IMG/VR virus record: IMGVR_UViG_3300047493_000197
Location: 1-50,215 of that record
From: a virus
DNA length: 50,215 nt
Direction: 5' to 3' (one strand)
Shown here: one piece after another, positions 29,186 to 38,891 of the stretch
Layout of the letters: each line of letters opens with the position of its first letter
How positions within the stretch are numbered: the first letter of the stretch is position 1
Made by a program: the position numbers and the translations under genes
The notes under the pieces: model-generated
Databases searched by the model: none
Seen by the model: only the letters and a program-made list of their open reading frames with translations
What the model was told of the DNA's origin: nothing

Positions 29186-31242
29186 TTACGTCTTTTGAAG
29201 TCGGCGCCGTATTCAAGATCGTAGATGAAGCGACGGCCACGTTCCGTCACATCGCCGAACAGGCGAAGGCACTCAACGCCGAAATCAAAGCCCTTACTGA
29301 TCAAGCTCGGGCACTCAACCGGACTTTCCGATCCACTTTCAGGCTAATGGAAGGGAACATTGCGACTTCGGCGGGCGATGTGCGACTTTTGGCCGATGCG
29401 TGGCGCTCGGTGGCTATCGAGGCGTCTGCCGCAGAACGCGCTATACGCGGGAATAGCTTCGGGGTAGGTGGCAACCCGCGCCAGCGGATCGCCGGTCCAC
29501 ATACGGGCGGCGGCGGTAACGGTTTCCACGTCTCCTCATTCGGAGTCCCGGTACCCGGCGGTCACATACGCGGTCGCTTCGGTGGTAACGCCGCGATGCT
29601 CGGGGCAGGGGCTATTGCTTACGGCGTCTATGAGGAAGCCGAGATAGAGGACATTGCCGCTCGGGCCATCATGACCGGGCAAATCGGCGTCGATAGCGGG
29701 CTTAGCTCCAGCGCGCTCTACAAAAAAATCCGCGACATCATTCAGCGCAATGCTGCGATGGGCGGGTTTGATCCGAAAGAAGTCGGCGAAGCCATCCTCG
29801 GCAGCGAGCGCCAGTTCGCCGGACTGCCGTTCGACAAGCGCATGGACGTGCTCAACGTCCTATTGCCGGCGGCGATGCAGGAAGCCCGGTTTAAGGAAAC
29901 TGGTCTTAAAGAGAGCGCCGAGTCCCTTGTGGGGCTTGCGCACATGACCGGCACTTATGATCCAGCGAAACTGCCGGAGCTATATCGCTGGTTTAATTTT
30001 GCATCGATGATCACGCCGGCACCTCTGCCGCAGTTCACGCGCGCGCTGTCGTATTCGATGCCGTCGCTGGTCGCGGGCATGGGTATGGACCCGCAGGCGA
30101 TCATGTTCTTGACCGCCATGAACCAGGCGGCCGGCATCACCAGTTCTAAAGCAGGCACGTGGTTGCAATCGTTCTTCGGCAAATTGATGCCGGAGACCGG
30201 TATCAACCTCACGCGGAGTAAAGAAGCCCACAACGAGGCGTTGCGCAGTCTCGGGCTACTCGACTCCGACAACAAGCCGTCGTGGATGGTCGCCGGCCCC
30301 GGCGGCAAGACCGACTGGCTCGGTTCGCTGCTTAAACTCGCCCCCATCCTGGGCGACAAGTTACAGGCGATGCCCGAAACCCAGCGACTGCAAATGCTGG
30401 ATCAGGTGTTCGGCAAGCAGGGCGGCCGCGAAGCCGGCCTCATGAACCTACCGGAATTCATCGGCCAATTTCCGCGTCTTGCGGAAATGCTCAAGCTTTC
30501 GCCGAGCGGTGAAGATTTTTTGTCGCAGCTTGATGCGGGGTCGCCGGTCCAACAGGCCCGCGGCGCATTCTCCGATCTCAAAAACGTCCTGATGGACATT
30601 GGCAGCGTCGCCCTACCGCCAATCACCAGTGCGCTTCGGAGTTTCGATGAAATTTTGAAGTCGACCAAGGAACACTGGCCGACCCAGGGGCAGCTAGGCG
30701 GACTGCCGAAACCTGGATCGCTTGGCGACGCGCTCGGCAAGGGTATGGGTGAAGGAGTACTGCCGGGCGCAGCCGTTGGTGCGGGGATTGGGGCGATATT
30801 TGGCGGGGTAGGGGCTGTACCTGGCGCCATCCTCGGTGGCGCGAGCGGCGCCGTCGGCGGAGGCTTATTCGAGGCTGGCCGTTGGCTGTTTGGCGGCGCC
30901 GAAACAACAAAAAATGTCGAGGCTACCGACAAGGCGCTTGCAGCCGTCGGAAAGGACGCAAGTGCTGCCGCCGGTTCATTGAGCGCTCTTGATAGTGTGC
31001 TCAAGTCGCTTGGTATTGGCGGAGGCGCATCGCCAATAAAAAAATCGTCGTATGACGTGCTGCCCATGCCTGGCGGCGCGCGGAAGGTCCAGGTCCATAC
31101 CGCGCTGAATATCGACGGGCGCCAATTTGCCCGCGCGGTGACGGAGCACGTCACCGATTACTATGAATTCCCGGCTCAAGCGCCGTTCCACGATGGCCGC
31201 AGCCTGTGGTCGCCGCCCGATATGCAGACCATCACCACCTAA
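29182..31242 (+). CDS. tape measure protein
   Basis: 686 residues. Helical N-terminus (FRHIAEQAKALNAEIKALTD), a central helical region, and a hydrophobic Gly/Ala segment about 530-570 (LPGAAVGAGIGAIFGGVGAV, ILGGASGAVGGGLF) suited to membrane insertion during DNA entry. The C-terminus carries a small folded part (VQVHTALNIDGRQFARAV). Position after the chaperones and overall composition are typical. Length fixes tail length, here probably short to medium. Confidence 0.85.
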   Translation: MITSFEVGAVFKIVDEATATFRHIAEQAKALNAEIKALTDQARALNRTFRSTFRLMEGNIATSAGDVRLLADAWRSVAIEASAAERAIRGNSFGVGGNPRQRIAGPHTGGGGNGFHVSSFGVPVPGGHIRGRFGGNAAMLGAGAIAYGVYEEAEIEDIAARAIMTGQIGVDSGLSSSALYKKIRDIIQRNAAMGGFDPKEVGEAILGSERQFAGLPFDKRMDVLNVLLPAAMQEARFKETGLKESAESLVGLAHMTGTYDPAKLPELYRWFNFASMITPAPLPQFTRALSYSMPSLVAGMGMDPQAIMFLTAMNQAAGITSSKAGTWLQSFFGKLMPETGINLTRSKEAHNEALRSLGLLDSDNKPSWMVAGPGGKTDWLGSLLKLAPILGDKLQAMPETQRLQMLDQVFGKQGGREAGLMNLPEFIGQFPRLAEMLKLSPSGEDFLSQLDAGSPVQQARGAFSDLKNVLMDIGSVALPPITSALRSFDEILKSTKEHWPTQGQLGGLPKPGSLGDALGKGMGEGVLPGAAVGAGIGAIFGGVGAVPGAILGGASGAVGGGLFEAGRWLFGGAETTKNVEATDKALAAVGKDASAAAGSLSALDSVLKSLGIGGGASPIKKSSYDVLPMPGGARKVQVHTALNIDGRQFARAVTEHVTDYYEFPAQAPFHDGRSLWSPPDMQTITT

Positions 31243-31284
31243 TATGGCGCTCGAAGCCGGCCACAGTTGATAAGAGGCGCGGCT

Positions 31285-31716
31285 ATGGACGTCTTGACGC
31301 TCGGCGGCATTCCATTCACCGGGTACTCGCCGCCCGATTCGATGATGGCCGGCGGCCGTCAGGCGATGGTGGTGCACAAGCTGCCCGGCGGCTCGCGCGT
31401 CGTCGACACGCTGGGCCCCGACGAAGCCGACGTCACCTGGAGCGGCATATTTTACGGGAACGACGCCTACGCGAACGCGCAAGCGCTCGATGCGATGCGC
31501 GCCGCCGGCATGGTCGTGCCGCTGACATGGGGCGGCACGTCGCGCTCGGTCATCATCGCTGAATTCATCTATCACGTGCGCCGGCTACCGCTGTGGGTCG
31601 AGTATCGCATCACGTGTTTGGTCGCAGAAAATCCGGCGCTCGGTGTGCTCGACGCCGCCGTGTCGTCGCTCGATCTCCTGGTGACGTCTGATCTCGCGGC
31701 GGCGCTGGCCGCGTAA
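31285..31716 (+). CDS. baseplate/tail protein (Mu gp43-region type)
   Basis: 143 residues from ATG 31285 behind AGAGG; an upstream TTG (31267) is less likely. Beta-rich with TWSGIFYGNDAYANAQALDAM and SVIIAEFIYHVRRLPLWVEY. This resembles the N-terminal domain of Mu-type DNA circularisation/tail hub-connecting proteins. It lies right after the tape measure, so likely connects tube to hub. Confidence 0.7.
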   Translation: MDVLTLGGIPFTGYSPPDSMMAGGRQAMVVHKLPGGSRVVDTLGPDEADVTWSGIFYGNDAYANAQALDAMRAAGMVVPLTWGGTSRSVIIAEFIYHVRRLPLWVEYRITCLVAENPALGVLDAAVSSLDLLVTSDLAAALAA

Positions 31717-31726
31717 AGGACAGCAC

Positions 31727-31873
31727 ATGCGCTCACTCTATCGCCGCCGGCGCGCCGTCCACTTGTCGAGCGCGTGCTACGGCGCCTACATCAACCGTCA
31801 TTGGCTGTTCGGACCGGCACCCGCGTTCCTGCAGATGATCGGCGCGGCGCTCGATGCCAAAGCACGCCGATGA
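31727..31873 (+). CDS. small basic protein
   Basis: 48 residues; ATG 31727 behind AAAGGA, TGA overlapping the next ATG (31870-31873). Sequence starts MRSLYRRRRAVHLSSACYG and is basic and hydrophobic. Not recognised. Tight coupling supports that it is translated. Confidence 0.5.
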   Translation: MRSLYRRRRAVHLSSACYGAYINRHWLFGPAPAFLQMIGAALDAKARR

Positions 31874-32184
31874 GCGTACCCGCCACCATCACGGCTGAAC
31901 TCACCGCGCTCCAGGCGCAGGTGACGGCCGCGGCACCGCTGGCTTCGGCGGCACCAGCGACCATCGCCGCGATCCAGTTGAACGCCGAGCAATTGGTCAG
32001 CGACATCGGCTCCGCTTTGACCACCGCCGCGGGCGCGCTCGACACATGGACGACGCCGACCGATCCGAACGCGATCGCGGCCGGGATCGAAGCGCTCAAA
32101 TGCAGTGCCGAAGATCAGGCCACCCTCGCCAATATGGCCGGTTACGTCGGCCGCGCGACCAAGAACCTCGATCAATTGGTGTGA
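31870..32184 (+). CDS. small helical tail-module protein
   Basis: 104 residues from ATG 31870. Ala/Thr-rich helices (ITAELTALQAQVTAAAPLAS, AIAAGIEALKCSAEDQATLA). No domain recognised. It lies between hub-connecting protein and LysM-like protein, so a baseplate accessory is likely. Confidence 0.6.
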   Translation: MSVPATITAELTALQAQVTAAAPLASAAPATIAAIQLNAEQLVSDIGSALTTAAGALDTWTTPTDPNAIAAGIEALKCSAEDQATLANMAGYVGRATKNLDQLV

Positions 32185-32185
32185 C

Positions 32186-32434
32186 GTGAGCACCGAATAT
32201 ATCGCCGCGACCGTCCCCGCCAAAATCGTGCGCGTGTCGGGCACGACGCTGTTTCACGTCGCGATGAGAGAATGCGGCGATCCGCTGCAATGGCCGGCGC
32301 TCGCCGCGCTCAACGGCATCGTCGACCCGTGGATCGCGGGCCAGGCGGAAATTCTGATCCCGCCGGTTTTGCCTACGGGCACGCAGTCCGGGATCCTTGC
32401 GCCGACATCGGGTGGAGCGACCGCGGGGTTGTAA
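32186..32434 (+). CDS. LysM-like baseplate protein (tail protein X type)
   Basis: 82 residues from GTG 32186, one base after the previous stop. A LysM-like pattern: TTLFHVAMRECGDPLQWPAL, then LNGIVDPWIAGQAEILIPP. In contractile phages such small LysM proteins (gpX, gp53) join the hub to the tube or bind peptidoglycan. It lies directly before the hub gene. Confidence 0.75.
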   Translation: MSTEYIAATVPAKIVRVSGTTLFHVAMRECGDPLQWPALAALNGIVDPWIAGQAEILIPPVLPTGTQSGILAPTSGGATAGL

Positions 32435-32437
32435 GGC

Positions 32438-33463
32438 ATGGCGATTTCGTCCGGCGCCGGCCCGCATTACGCTTGGCTGTCAGTGAACGGCGCGACTTTT
32501 CCCATTGAGGAAGGCGAGGCCGATCAACAAGCCACGCGGCGATCGTCCACTTTCTCGGCGTCGGTGCCGATGAGTTATCCGGGTGCGCTCGCGACCTTCG
32601 CGACGCTGGGACAGAATACCGCGGCGGTCATCGTATCCACGCGTGGGGCGACGGCGCCGCTGGTCACGGGCGAGATCGACAGCGCCGACATCGAGTTCGT
32701 CGGCACCAAGATCAAAGTCACCGGCCGCTGCCAGTCAGCGCAACTGCACGCCAACAAGTCGAGCGAAAAGTGGGTCAACCAGCCCGGCTCGTCAATCGTC
32801 TCGCAGTTGGCCGGCCGCGTCGGGCTGGGCGTGCAGGCGGATCAAAGCCTGCTCCTCGCCGGCAAGTTGGTGCAGATCGACTATGCCAAGATGACGGACG
32901 GCATTTCCTACGCCGCCGTCATTCATAAGCTGTCCGAACTCGACGGCGCGCGCTGGTGGGTCAAGAACGGCACGCTGTTTTATCAATCGCTCGCGAGCCC
33001 GACCGGCATCTACACGCTCAATTACGTGCCACCGACGCCTGAAAGCCCGATGGTGGCCGATTTCTTCCGGCTCAATATCCGACGCAACATCCAGGCGTCG
33101 AAGACGGTCAACGTCACCGTGAAGAGCTGGAACCCCAAGAAGAAGCAGGTCTTCGTCGGGCAGGGGACTGCGGGCGGCACCGCCCCGGGCACCGTCAATT
33201 ACACATATCACATTCCGAACCTGCAACAGGATCACGCCCAGCAGCATGCCAACGCCAGGGCGCGCGAGCATGCGCGGCATGCGCTGACTTTAAGCGCCGA
33301 AGTCGTCGGCGATCCGACCATTGACGTGGCGATGGCGCTGCAACTCGCCGGCACGGGATTTTTTGATCAGGAATACGAAATGGACACCGTCCATCACACA
33401 TTCGGGATGGCGGGCCACAAGATGACGATCACGGCCAAGCTGCCGACGACGAGCGGTAACTAA
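32438..33463 (+). CDS. baseplate hub protein (gpD/gp44-like)
   Basis: 341 residues; ATG 32438, three bases after the LysM-like gene. The hub fold is suggested by ISYAAVIHKLSELDGARWWV (about 152-171), beta strands in TLFYQSLASPTGIYTL, a Lys-rich segment VKSWNPKKKQVF and a helical RAREHARHALTLSAEV near the C-terminus. These are features of the gpD/gp44 late-control hub family. It caps the tube and carries the spike. Confidence 0.8.
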   Translation: MAISSGAGPHYAWLSVNGATFPIEEGEADQQATRRSSTFSASVPMSYPGALATFATLGQNTAAVIVSTRGATAPLVTGEIDSADIEFVGTKIKVTGRCQSAQLHANKSSEKWVNQPGSSIVSQLAGRVGLGVQADQSLLLAGKLVQIDYAKMTDGISYAAVIHKLSELDGARWWVKNGTLFYQSLASPTGIYTLNYVPPTPESPMVADFFRLNIRRNIQASKTVNVTVKSWNPKKKQVFVGQGTAGGTAPGTVNYTYHIPNLQQDHAQQHANARAREHARHALTLSAEVVGDPTIDVAMALQLAGTGFFDQEYEMDTVHHTFGMAGHKMTITAKLPTTSGN

Positions 33464-33464
33464 C

Positions 33465-34232
33465 ATGGCCTCCGCCGATCTGGAAAACCTGATCCTGCGG
33501 GTTATCGAACGGTGGGCCGCCGGCCGCTACACCGAGCGCCACGGGCTCGTCACCTCGTTTGACGGCAAGAACTATCTTGCCAAGGTCACGTTCCAGCCCG
33601 AAGGGCAAGAGAGCGGCTGGCTGCCGATCGAAACCGGCCACATCGGCAAAGGCTACGGCATCGTCATCGGCCTGCAACCGGGCAGTGGCGGACAGTACAG
33701 CGGTGGTGGCTCAGGCATTTCCGGCTCGTCGAGCTCGGAGGCGATGGGCGACCAGGTCATCGTTCGCTACCAAGAAGGCGACATCGAGTCCGGCAAAATT
33801 GTACAACGCTGCCACTCCGAACAAGACACGCCGCCGCCGGTCAATGCTGGCGAAATCCTGATCTGGACCAAGTTCAACCGGGACCAGAACGCCGGACCCG
33901 ACGCCGCGAGCAGCGGACAAAGCGGCAGCCAAGGCCAGCAGTGCTATTTCAAGAATGACGGCTCTATCCTGATCACCGATGGCAATGGCGCGACCGTCAC
34001 GCTCGACGGCAAAGGCAATGCCGCCGTCAATGCCAAGAAAATCACCCTGACGGGATCGGACAACATCACCGTCACCTCGAGCAAAACGCTGTCGCTCTCC
34101 GGGCAGACGGTCAACATTTCATCGCAAGGCGCCACCACGGTCACCGCGCAAAGCGCGCTCAATCTCAACGGCGCGCCGATCAACTTCAACGGCGGCGGCC
34201 CGACTACAAGTCCATTTACCGTACCGGGCTGA
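33465..34232 (+). CDS. baseplate spike protein (gpV/Mu gp45-like)
   Basis: 255 residues. The N-terminal OB-fold-like region (ERHGLVTSFDGKNYLAKVTF, GWLPIETGHIG, GDQVIVRYQEGD) and a C-terminal repetitive beta-helix (VTLDGKGNAAVNAKKITLTG, TVTSSKTLSLSGQTVNISS) match gpV/gp45 spikes. No HxH metal-binding tip or PAAR motif is visible. It punctures the outer membrane. Confidence 0.87.
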   Translation: MASADLENLILRVIERWAAGRYTERHGLVTSFDGKNYLAKVTFQPEGQESGWLPIETGHIGKGYGIVIGLQPGSGGQYSGGGSGISGSSSSEAMGDQVIVRYQEGDIESGKIVQRCHSEQDTPPPVNAGEILIWTKFNRDQNAGPDAASSGQSGSQGQQCYFKNDGSILITDGNGATVTLDGKGNAAVNAKKITLTGSDNITVTSSKTLSLSGQTVNISSQGATTVTAQSALNLNGAPINFNGGGPTTSPFTVPG

Positions 34233-34238
34233 TAACCG

Positions 34239-34607
34239 ATGGCCGATGCGTGCTTGGAGTGGGGCGGCGACTTCATCGCCGACGCCACCGGCGACCTGTT
34301 GGTGATCGACGGCGATAACGAGGTCCGGCAACGGCTGGAACGGCGCCTGTTCACGGCGGCCGGTGGTTATGTGTGGCACCAGACTTACGGGGCCGGGCTG
34401 CCGCGCAAGATCGGCTCGGTGCTGTCGCTGACGCAGATCCAATCGGTCGTGATCTCACAGCTCGCGCAAGAGGCTTCCGTCGCGCCGTCCCCGCCCGCGC
34501 AGATCAGCGTGGGCGCCGCGCCGAACGATGCGAGCCTGATCGTCATCGGCATCAAATACTGGGACGCGCAAACCGGCGAAACGGTTTCGTTCACCATCAC
34601 GACCTGA
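34239..34607 (+). CDS. baseplate wedge protein (gpW/gp25-like)
   Basis: 122 residues. The gp25 fold is indicated by GDLLVIDGDNEVRQRLERRLFTA (split by turns) and WHQTYGAGLPRKIG; DNEVRQRL corresponds to the family's conserved EPR-like region. Wedge proteins of this type link sheath to baseplate. Standard order between spike and gpJ. Confidence 0.85.
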   Translation: MADACLEWGGDFIADATGDLLVIDGDNEVRQRLERRLFTAAGGYVWHQTYGAGLPRKIGSVLSLTQIQSVVISQLAQEASVAPSPPAQISVGAAPNDASLIVIGIKYWDAQTGETVSFTITT

Positions 34608-34629
34608 TCATTCGCGGAAGGCCTGCGAC

Positions 34630-35889
34630 ATGCCGACGTTGCCAACGCAGTCCTTCGCCACGATCGTCCAGAACATCGCCGCCGGCGTGCAGGGGCGCGC
34701 CTCGAAGCTGTTGAACTTCGCGATCGGCGCCACGCTGCGGGCGGTGGCCGAGGGCTTCGCCGGCGTGTTCATGTGGTTTCAGGCCTTGGTCCTGCAACTG
34801 CTCACCGCGATCCGGCTCTCGACCGCGCAAGGGCTCGACGTCGACACCTTCACGGCCGATTTTATGCCCGTGATCCCCGGCAGCCAGTCCGCGGCGCTGC
34901 CGGGCGGCTCACCGCGGCTCGGCGCGCAGGCGGCCAGCGGGCAGGTCACGTTCGCGCGCTTCACGCCGGGGCCGTCGTCGTGCTTTGTGCCGGCGGCGGC
35001 ATCGGTCAGCGCCACCGGCACCATCACCAATGCCGGCCCGAACACGGCCGCGACGGTGCGGACGTCCGACGGTTCGCAGAGCTTCGTCGTCATCGCCGAT
35101 CCGGCTTATTCGACCTATTCGGCCGCGCTCGGCGGTTACGTCATGCCGGCCGCGGTGGCATCGCTGATCGTGCCGGTGCAGGCGGTGACGCCCGGCGCCG
35201 GTGGCAACGTGCAGGCCGACGCCATATCGGTCATCACGTCAGCGCTGACTGGCATCGACACGGTCACCAACAATGCCGCCTTTACCAACGGCGCAAACCA
35301 AGAGAGCGATAGCGCGCTCAAGAAGCGGTTCGCGGCCTACATCCTCGGGCTCTCGCGCGGCGATATTTACGGGCTGACGGCCTCGATCGAAGGCACCGCG
35401 GTCACGGTCCAATGGTCGCTGACCGAGAGCTATAACTACGACGGCTCTTGGCATCCTGGTTATTTCTTCGTCGTCGCCGACGATGGCTCGGGCGCACCGT
35501 CGTCGGCCTTTCTGCAGACGATCACCAACGCGGCCTACGCCGTGCGGCCGCTCAGCATCCAGTGCACGGTGTTTGGTCCGGAAATCATCTGGGCCACGCC
35601 GTCGATGCAGATCACGACGGCACCGGGCTACGACCACGCGACCGTCGTCGCACAAGTCGCCGCGCTGCTCGCGACCAACATCAACAGTCTCGGCCTCGGT
35701 AACCCGCTGCCCTACTCGATCCTGGCGTCGTGGGCGTACACCGTGCCGGGTGTCACCGCCGTCTCGGCCGTCGAACTCAATGGCGAGAGCGGCGACAGCG
35801 CGTCGTTGTCGGCAACCAGGCTCACCCAGGACGGCCAGCAAGCGATCGCTTACGCAACGATCAAGTGCGCATCGGCCATAGTGAGTTAG
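34630..35889 (+). CDS. baseplate J-like protein
   Basis: 419 residues with GGAAGG before ATG 34630. N-terminal helical part (GRASKLLNFAIGATLRAVAEG, LSTAQGLDVDTF) and central beta domain (IVPVQAVTPGAGGNVQADAI, NGANQESDSALKKRFAAYILG, split by a turn) match the baseplate J family. A wedge component together with gp25 and the gpI-like protein. Confidence 0.88.
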   Translation: MPTLPTQSFATIVQNIAAGVQGRASKLLNFAIGATLRAVAEGFAGVFMWFQALVLQLLTAIRLSTAQGLDVDTFTADFMPVIPGSQSAALPGGSPRLGAQAASGQVTFARFTPGPSSCFVPAAASVSATGTITNAGPNTAATVRTSDGSQSFVVIADPAYSTYSAALGGYVMPAAVASLIVPVQAVTPGAGGNVQADAISVITSALTGIDTVTNNAAFTNGANQESDSALKKRFAAYILGLSRGDIYGLTASIEGTAVTVQWSLTESYNYDGSWHPGYFFVVADDGSGAPSSAFLQTITNAAYAVRPLSIQCTVFGPEIIWATPSMQITTAPGYDHATVVAQVAALLATNINSLGLGNPLPYSILASWAYTVPGVTAVSAVELNGESGDSASLSATRLTQDGQQAIAYATIKCASAIVS

Positions 35890-35893
35890 CGCG

Positions 35894-36550
35894 GTGGCCA
35901 CAGGCGACTCGAACGACATCCTCGCCCGCGTCAAGGCGACCATCCCGTTCTATTGGTTCGCCTACATCGCGCCGCTGCGCGACGCCGTGCTCGGCGGCCT
36001 CGCCGATGCGGCCGCGTGGTGTTACGCGTGGATCACTTACGCGAAGGCACAAGCGCGCATCGCGACGTCGACGGGACCATTCCTCGATCTGATCGCGCTC
36101 GACTACACCGGCCGCTATTTGCAGCGCAACGGCGCCAGCGATCCGGTGTTTCTTGCCAAGATCAAGGCGACCATCCTGCAAGAGCGCGTCACCCGCGCCG
36201 GCATGATCAGTGCGCTCACGACCCTGACCGGCACTGCACCCAAAATCTTCGAGCCGTGGAACACGAACGACACCGGCGGCTACGGCACCGGCCACCTCGC
36301 CTACGGCCAAGCCGGCGGCTACGGCTCGATGCAGTTGCCCGCCCAAGTGTTCATCACGGTGACGCGCGGCGCGCCCTCCGGCATCCCGAACGTCGGCGGC
36401 TACGGCAACCCGCTCGGCGGCTACGGCATCGGCGCCATCGAATATGCCGGCCCGCAGATCGAGCAGTCCGGCATCACCGATCAGGACATTTACGACACGA
36501 TCGTCGCCACCAAACCAACCGGCACGATCGCGTGGACCAAAATTCAATAG
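35894..36550 (+). CDS. baseplate/tail protein I-like
   Basis: 218 residues from GTG 35894, four bases after gpJ. Helical N-terminus with PFLDLIALDYTGRYLQRNG and FLAKIKATILQERVTRAGM, a pattern of gpI-type wedge proteins. The C-terminal half is rich in GGYG repeats (GGYGTGHLAYGQAGGYG, GGYGNPLGGYGIG), which is unusual and may form the fibre attachment region. It precedes the fibre genes. Confidence 0.78.
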   Translation: MATGDSNDILARVKATIPFYWFAYIAPLRDAVLGGLADAAAWCYAWITYAKAQARIATSTGPFLDLIALDYTGRYLQRNGASDPVFLAKIKATILQERVTRAGMISALTTLTGTAPKIFEPWNTNDTGGYGTGHLAYGQAGGYGSMQLPAQVFITVTRGAPSGIPNVGGYGNPLGGYGIGAIEYAGPQIEQSGITDQDIYDTIVATKPTGTIAWTKIQ

Positions 36551-36559
36551 GACCAACAC

Positions 36560-38314
36560 ATGGACCGTCCGATTGTCTATGACGGCGCGTTGCCGCAGAC
36601 GACCGATATTCTCAATCTCGGCAAGATGGGCATGGTCGGGCACGCGTTCTTGGCGCGCGCGCTCCTGGGCGGCAGCACCGCTGTGCATGGCCTCGCCTGC
36701 AATCCGACGTCACCGGCATCGCTGCAAGTCACCATCGGCGCCGGCTCGATTTACGCACTCGATGAAGTGGACGCGACCGCCTACGGCGATCTCGGCACCG
36801 ATACCAACACCATCCTCAAGCAAGGCATACTCTACAATCCAACCACACTGACGATCACGCCGCCTTCGACCTCCGGCTACAGTCAGGTCTTTTTGGTCCA
36901 AGCGATCCTGCAAGATATCGATGCCGGCAGTGAGGTGCTGTCCTACTATAACGCCACCAATCCCGCGCAGCCCTTCTCCGGCCCGGATAACGACGGCCAG
37001 TCGCAATACACGACGCGGACCGTCGCCTGCACGATCGCGCTGAAAGCAGGTGCGGCGGCGGCCACCGGCACACAGACGACGCCCACGCCGGACGCCGGCT
37101 ATGTCGGGCTCTATGCCATCACGGTGGCGAACGGGCAGGCGACGGTCACGTCGGCGAACATCGCGACGCTCGCGACCGCACCGTTTTTCCCGACGCTGCC
37201 CGCCGTCCCCGGCGACGTACAGAACGGCACCTGGGTTGGGTTCGACGACACTTCGGCGACCGCGAACACGGTGGTGATCACGCCGCAGCCGCAGATTACG
37301 GCGCTGGCGGAGTACCAGAAGTTCCGCGTCAAGATCAAAAACACCAATACCGGCCCCTCGGCGCTGCACATCGTCAATACGTCCGGCACGCTGTCGGCCG
37401 CGATCCAGTTGCCGAGCGGGAGCGCTTTGGCCGGCGGCGAAATGAAAGCCGGCTCGATATCCGAGTTCATCTATGACGGCTCGGTGGCTGAACTGACCAG
37501 CTTCCCGGCGAACGGTGGCACCGGCGGCGGGAGTGGCGGCGGCGAGGGTGTCGCCGAAGTTTATATCACCGGCGGCTCGAGCATCGTCGGCAGCGCGCCT
37601 GGCGGCACCAAGTCGGCCTCATGGACGATCGAGCAGATTGTCGCCGCCGTATCCCTTGGTGGCCTCGCTTATCTCGGCACCGGGTTGTCGCTGTCGTTTT
37701 CCGGCGCGAGCACCGGCGCGGGCGGCATGGATACCGGCTCGATGCCGGTCAGCGCCGATCTCTCGGTCTATGCGATCTACAATCCGACGACAGCGACCTG
37801 GAGCACGCTCGGTTGTGCCGGCACCGTGTCGAATGGGTCGATCTATTCCGGCACGCACATGCCTTCGGGCTATACTGCGTCGCAACTCATCTTCTCGGGC
37901 AAGACCGACAGCAGCGGCAACATTGTCGCCTTTGTCCAAACCGGCCGGAAAGTCGGCACATACCCGTTCTTTAACTTCATAGCGACGGGGCTGACCGACA
38001 GTTCCGGCTGGACGGAGTTGTCGCTGTCTGCGGTCGTACCCGCCAATGCCAAGACATGGTTTCCTGGCGGCGTTTGTTCGGGTGGCGCCGCCGGCCTCGC
38101 TACAAACAACCTCTATCTGGCGCCAACCTTCCTCACAGCATCGGAAAGTGAAAGCACTGGTGTTGGCGCCCAGGTTTTGGCATCCTTTTGGATGCCCGGC
38201 GGCCCGGCGGTGGTCGCACCGGAAGTGCAAATCCTCACCACGCAGGTCACGTACTACTGGGTCATCAACTCCGGCGGTTCTTGGGGACTTTATTGTACCG
38301 GCTACACGTTCTGA
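36560..38314 (+). CDS. tail fibre or collar-type protein
   Basis: 584 residues. The N-terminal part (MDRPIVYDGALPQTTDIL) fits baseplate attachment, followed by beta-rich segments (TSPASLQVTIGAGSIYALDE, YTTRTVACTIALKAGAAAAT). A Gly-rich linker GGTGGGSGGGEG lies near 320-332. A variable C-terminal domain about 340-584 includes the short motif PGGTKSASWTIEQIVAAVSL. Composition and position support a fibre or receptor-associated protein. Confidence 0.75.
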   Translation: MDRPIVYDGALPQTTDILNLGKMGMVGHAFLARALLGGSTAVHGLACNPTSPASLQVTIGAGSIYALDEVDATAYGDLGTDTNTILKQGILYNPTTLTITPPSTSGYSQVFLVQAILQDIDAGSEVLSYYNATNPAQPFSGPDNDGQSQYTTRTVACTIALKAGAAAATGTQTTPTPDAGYVGLYAITVANGQATVTSANIATLATAPFFPTLPAVPGDVQNGTWVGFDDTSATANTVVITPQPQITALAEYQKFRVKIKNTNTGPSALHIVNTSGTLSAAIQLPSGSALAGGEMKAGSISEFIYDGSVAELTSFPANGGTGGGSGGGEGVAEVYITGGSSIVGSAPGGTKSASWTIEQIVAAVSLGGLAYLGTGLSLSFSGASTGAGGMDTGSMPVSADLSVYAIYNPTTATWSTLGCAGTVSNGSIYSGTHMPSGYTASQLIFSGKTDSSGNIVAFVQTGRKVGTYPFFNFIATGLTDSSGWTELSLSAVVPANAKTWFPGGVCSGGAAGLATNNLYLAPTFLTASESESTGVGAQVLASFWMPGGPAVVAPEVQILTTQVTYYWVINSGGSWGLYCTGYTF

Positions 38315-38347
38315 TCGGCGCCGTGCTTACAAACTAAGGATTGAGCA

Positions 38348-38842
38348 ATGCCTTACGCGGAGCTTTCCTCCGACACGACCAAGATCGTCACGCTCTATCT
38401 CGGCCCGCAAAAGGTCGGCGACAAGGGCGGCCAGGTTGTCGAGATCGCGACCACCGATGCGCGTTATGTCGCTTGGCAGGCCATGCAAGCGGCGCAGGCG
38501 CAATATGCAGCGGCGTTGCTCACCGGCGTGCAGATTACCTCGGCGGCGACACCGGCGCTCAACGGCACCTATGCGTGCAATCCGGCTGCACAACAGGCAA
38601 TGAGCGCCGAGGCGCTTTATGTTCAGGCGACGACAGCCGGCGGCGCTGGAAAATTCACCAACGGTCAGACCACCAAGGGCTGGCCGGATGCGTCCGGCGC
38701 GCTGCACACTTTCACCACCGTGCAGTTCGTGAGCTTGGCTGAGGCGATCGCGCAATATCTCGATGCCCTCGCAACCGCGCTGGCGGCCGCACAAGGTGGT
38801 GCAGCCTGGGCACCCCCGGCGACGGCGCTGTCCATTCCTTAA
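38348..38842 (+). CDS. fibre-associated protein, DUF4376-like (copy 1)
   Basis: 164 residues. The C-terminal 100 residues (AQAQYAAALLTG, PALNGTYAC, GKFTNGQTTKGWPD, HTFTTVQFVSLAEAIAQYLDAL) match a DUF4376-type domain in tail-fibre assembly proteins. The same block recurs in the protein at 42469-43014, with a different N-terminus. Probably fibre chaperone or virion-attached adaptor. Confidence 0.72.
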   Translation: MPYAELSSDTTKIVTLYLGPQKVGDKGGQVVEIATTDARYVAWQAMQAAQAQYAAALLTGVQITSAATPALNGTYACNPAAQQAMSAEALYVQATTAGGAGKFTNGQTTKGWPDASGALHTFTTVQFVSLAEAIAQYLDALATALAAAQGGAAWAPPATALSIP

Positions 38843-38891
38843 CGGCGCCGCGAGCGCGTCTTCTGCGGCTGCATAAGGTTGTCACCTGCCA

